Shown: positions 63,022 through 64,000 of the stretch, piece after piece | Numbering within the stretch: position 1 is the stretch's first letter | How the letters are laid out: each line of letters starts with the position of its first letter | Source of the DNA: CADEED01 sp039931065 | GTDB taxonomy: Bacteria > Pseudomonadota > Gammaproteobacteria > Steroidobacterales > Steroidobacteraceae | Direction: 5' to 3' | Assembly (NCBI GenBank): GCA_039931065.1 | Contig: JBDTSP010000001.1 | Span: forward strand, 372,001 to 436,000 | DNA: 64,000 nucleotides | Made by a program: the position numbers and the translations under genes | The notes under the pieces: generated by a model | The model's input: only the letters and a program-made list of their open reading frames with translations | The model's database searches: none | What the model was told of the DNA's origin: nothing

Positions 63022-63948
63022 TTGAACGCACACATTCCGGTGCTTGCCCGGGAAGCGTTCGAAGCCCTCGCTGTGCAGGCGGACGGCCTATATATAGATG
63101 CGACGTTCGGGCGCGGCGGTCATACGGCACTCATCCTCGGGGCACTCGGTCCCGAAGGGCGTGTGCTCGCGTTCGACCGCGACCCGGCGGCCATCGAGGC
63201 CGGCCACCGCCGTTTTCCCGACGAAGTGCGGCTTGCGCTCGTCGGCGCGCCGTTTGCCGATATCGCCGCGCGCGTGCCGGGGCTCGTTTCGAGCCGGGCC
63301 GTGCGCGGCATCTTGTTCGACCTCGGCGTCTCTTCGCCGCAGCTCGACGACCCCGCACGCGGTTTCAGCTTCCGGGCGGACGGCCCGCTCGACATGCGCA
63401 TGGATCCGACGAGCGGCGAACCGGTTTCCGCATGGCTCGCGCGAGCGGGCGAGCCTGAGATTCGCGAGGTGATTGCGACACTCGGGGAAGAGCGCTTCGC
63501 ACGGCGCATCGCAGGGGCCATCGTCGCCAACCGCGCCGCCAATCCGATCACGGGCACCCTGCAGCTGGCTGAGCTCGTTGCGCGGGCCGTTCGCACGCGC
63601 GAGCCTGGCAAGAATCCCGCGACGCGCACCTTCCAGGCGCTGCGCATGCATGTCAACGACGAACTCGGTCAGCTGCGCCGCGCGCTGGCCGGCGCGCTCG
63701 AGTTGCTCGAGGTCGGTGGCCGGCTCGCGGTGATCAGTTTTCACTCGCTCGAAGATCGCATCGCCAAACAGTTCATCCAGGGGCATTCGACCGTCGACCC
63801 GGTACTGGCGGGCCTGCCGGTGATTCCCGATTCGGCGCAACCGCGGCTGAAGCGTATCGGCACCAAGACGCGTGCGACCGAGGCTGAGACTGCCGCCAAC
63901 CCGCGCTCGCGTTCGAGTGTCCTGCGCATCGCCGAGAAACTGCGCTGA
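63022..63948 (+). CDS. rsmH: 16S rRNA (cytosine-1402-N4)-methyltransferase
   Basis: 308 residues from TTG at 63022, chosen because AGGAG lies eight bases upstream and the family starts with HIPVL; an earlier TTG at 63004 lacks a site. DATFGRGGHT is the SAM motif; LGVSSPQLDDPARGFSF and MRMDP are family marks. With rsmI it modifies the same 16S base, C1402. It overlaps ftsL by one base. Confidence 0.95.
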   Translation: MNAHIPVLAREAFEALAVQADGLYIDATFGRGGHTALILGALGPEGRVLAFDRDPAAIEAGHRRFPDEVRLALVGAPFADIAARVPGLVSSRAVRGILFDLGVSSPQLDDPARGFSFRADGPLDMRMDPTSGEPVSAWLARAGEPEIREVIATLGEERFARRIAGAIVANRAANPITGTLQLAELVARAVRTREPGKNPATRTFQALRMHVNDELGQLRRALAGALELLEVGGRLAVISFHSLEDRIAKQFIQGHSTVDPVLAGLPVIPDSAQPRLKRIGTKTRATEAETAANPRSRSSVLRIAEKLR

Positions 63949-64000
63949 TGGCCGGGCCGTCGAACAAACTGCTGTTGCTCGTGGTCCCGGTATTGTGGGC
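63948..64000 (+). CDS. ftsL: Cell division protein FtsL (N-terminal end only)
   Basis: Only 17 codons are visible before the window ends: MAGPSNKLLLLVVPVLW, the start of a single membrane segment as in FtsL. The call rests on position right after rsmH and the hydrophobic start, in the standard mraZ-rsmH-ftsL order. Confidence 0.75.
   Translation, partial: MAGPSNKLLLLVVPVLW

Overview
The window reads as a chromosomal core region of a GC-rich Gram-negative bacterium, most likely a gammaproteobacterium. The evidence is gene order: lpoA-yraN and rsmI-rnpB-mraZ-rsmH-ftsL, the kdsD-kdsC-lptC-lptA-lptB-rpoN-hpf-rapZ cluster, degS-petABC-sspAB, and mpl and rnd near adk. I would guess the Steroidobacteraceae/Nevskiales/Xanthomonadales side of the class, but that is inference. 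I see no prophage, insertion sequence, CRISPR array or tRNA gene. Coding density is high and nearly every gene has a recognisable family.

Layout. 1-8 kb: a TolC-type outer membrane protein (cut by the window edge), rhodanese, a PCMT-like methyltransferase, a PAS-GGDEF-EAL protein, a membrane-anchored thioredoxin, a methyltransferase with an NtrC-type ATPase regulator that has lost its GAFTGA loop, and DoxX. 8.5-14.5 kb: a small hypothetical gene, MsrB, a proton-pumping pyrophosphatase, a pyrophosphate-type phosphofructokinase, and an adenylate kinase with a long basic tail. 14.4-21.6 kb: RNase D, the peptidoglycan-recycling ligase Mpl, and assorted hydrolases and methyltransferases. 21.8-28 kb: tkt-gap-pgk and pyk, a glycolysis/pentose phosphate block. 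28-36.7 kb: penicillin acylase family, MoxR-VWA pair, peroxiredoxin, patatin, a phosphopantetheinyl transferase and two lipoproteins. 36.7-46.1 kb: MgtE and the LPS transport/sigma-54 cluster, then IbaG and MurA. 46.4-51.6 kb: a four-gene operon of a pseudo-receiver/TonB-type protein, a membrane CheA-like kinase without a CheW domain, a CheY-like receiver and a CheX-like phosphatase. 51.6-58.7 kb: DegS, the cytochrome bc1 complex, SspA/SspB, carbonic anhydrase and YraN. 58.7-64 kb: LpoA, RsmI, RNase P RNA and the start of the division and cell wall cluster with a clear MraZ operator.

How the genes work together. HppA and the PPi-type phosphofructokinase both use pyrophosphate and sit next to adenylate kinase, which suggests a PPi-based saving of ATP in central metabolism. 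tkt, gapA, pgk and pyk supply the rest of that route. LptABC, KdsC/D, MurA, Mpl, LpoA, MraZ, RsmH and FtsL serve the envelope. The CheA-like operon looks like a self-contained signalling system whose output is not encoded here.

Two sequence-level patterns run through the window. One is a dispersed family of GGGGAC/GGGGTC palindromic repeats (REP/REPIN-like), found at gene ends. The other is strong over-use of the octamer CTAACAAC/GTTGTTAG and its close variants, inside genes and in one perfect hairpin after rnpB. The best candidates for undescribed biology are the CheA-like/TonB operon (46.4-51.6 kb), the GAFTGA-less ATPase (6.5-7.6 kb) and the adenylate kinase tail (13.5-14.4 kb).
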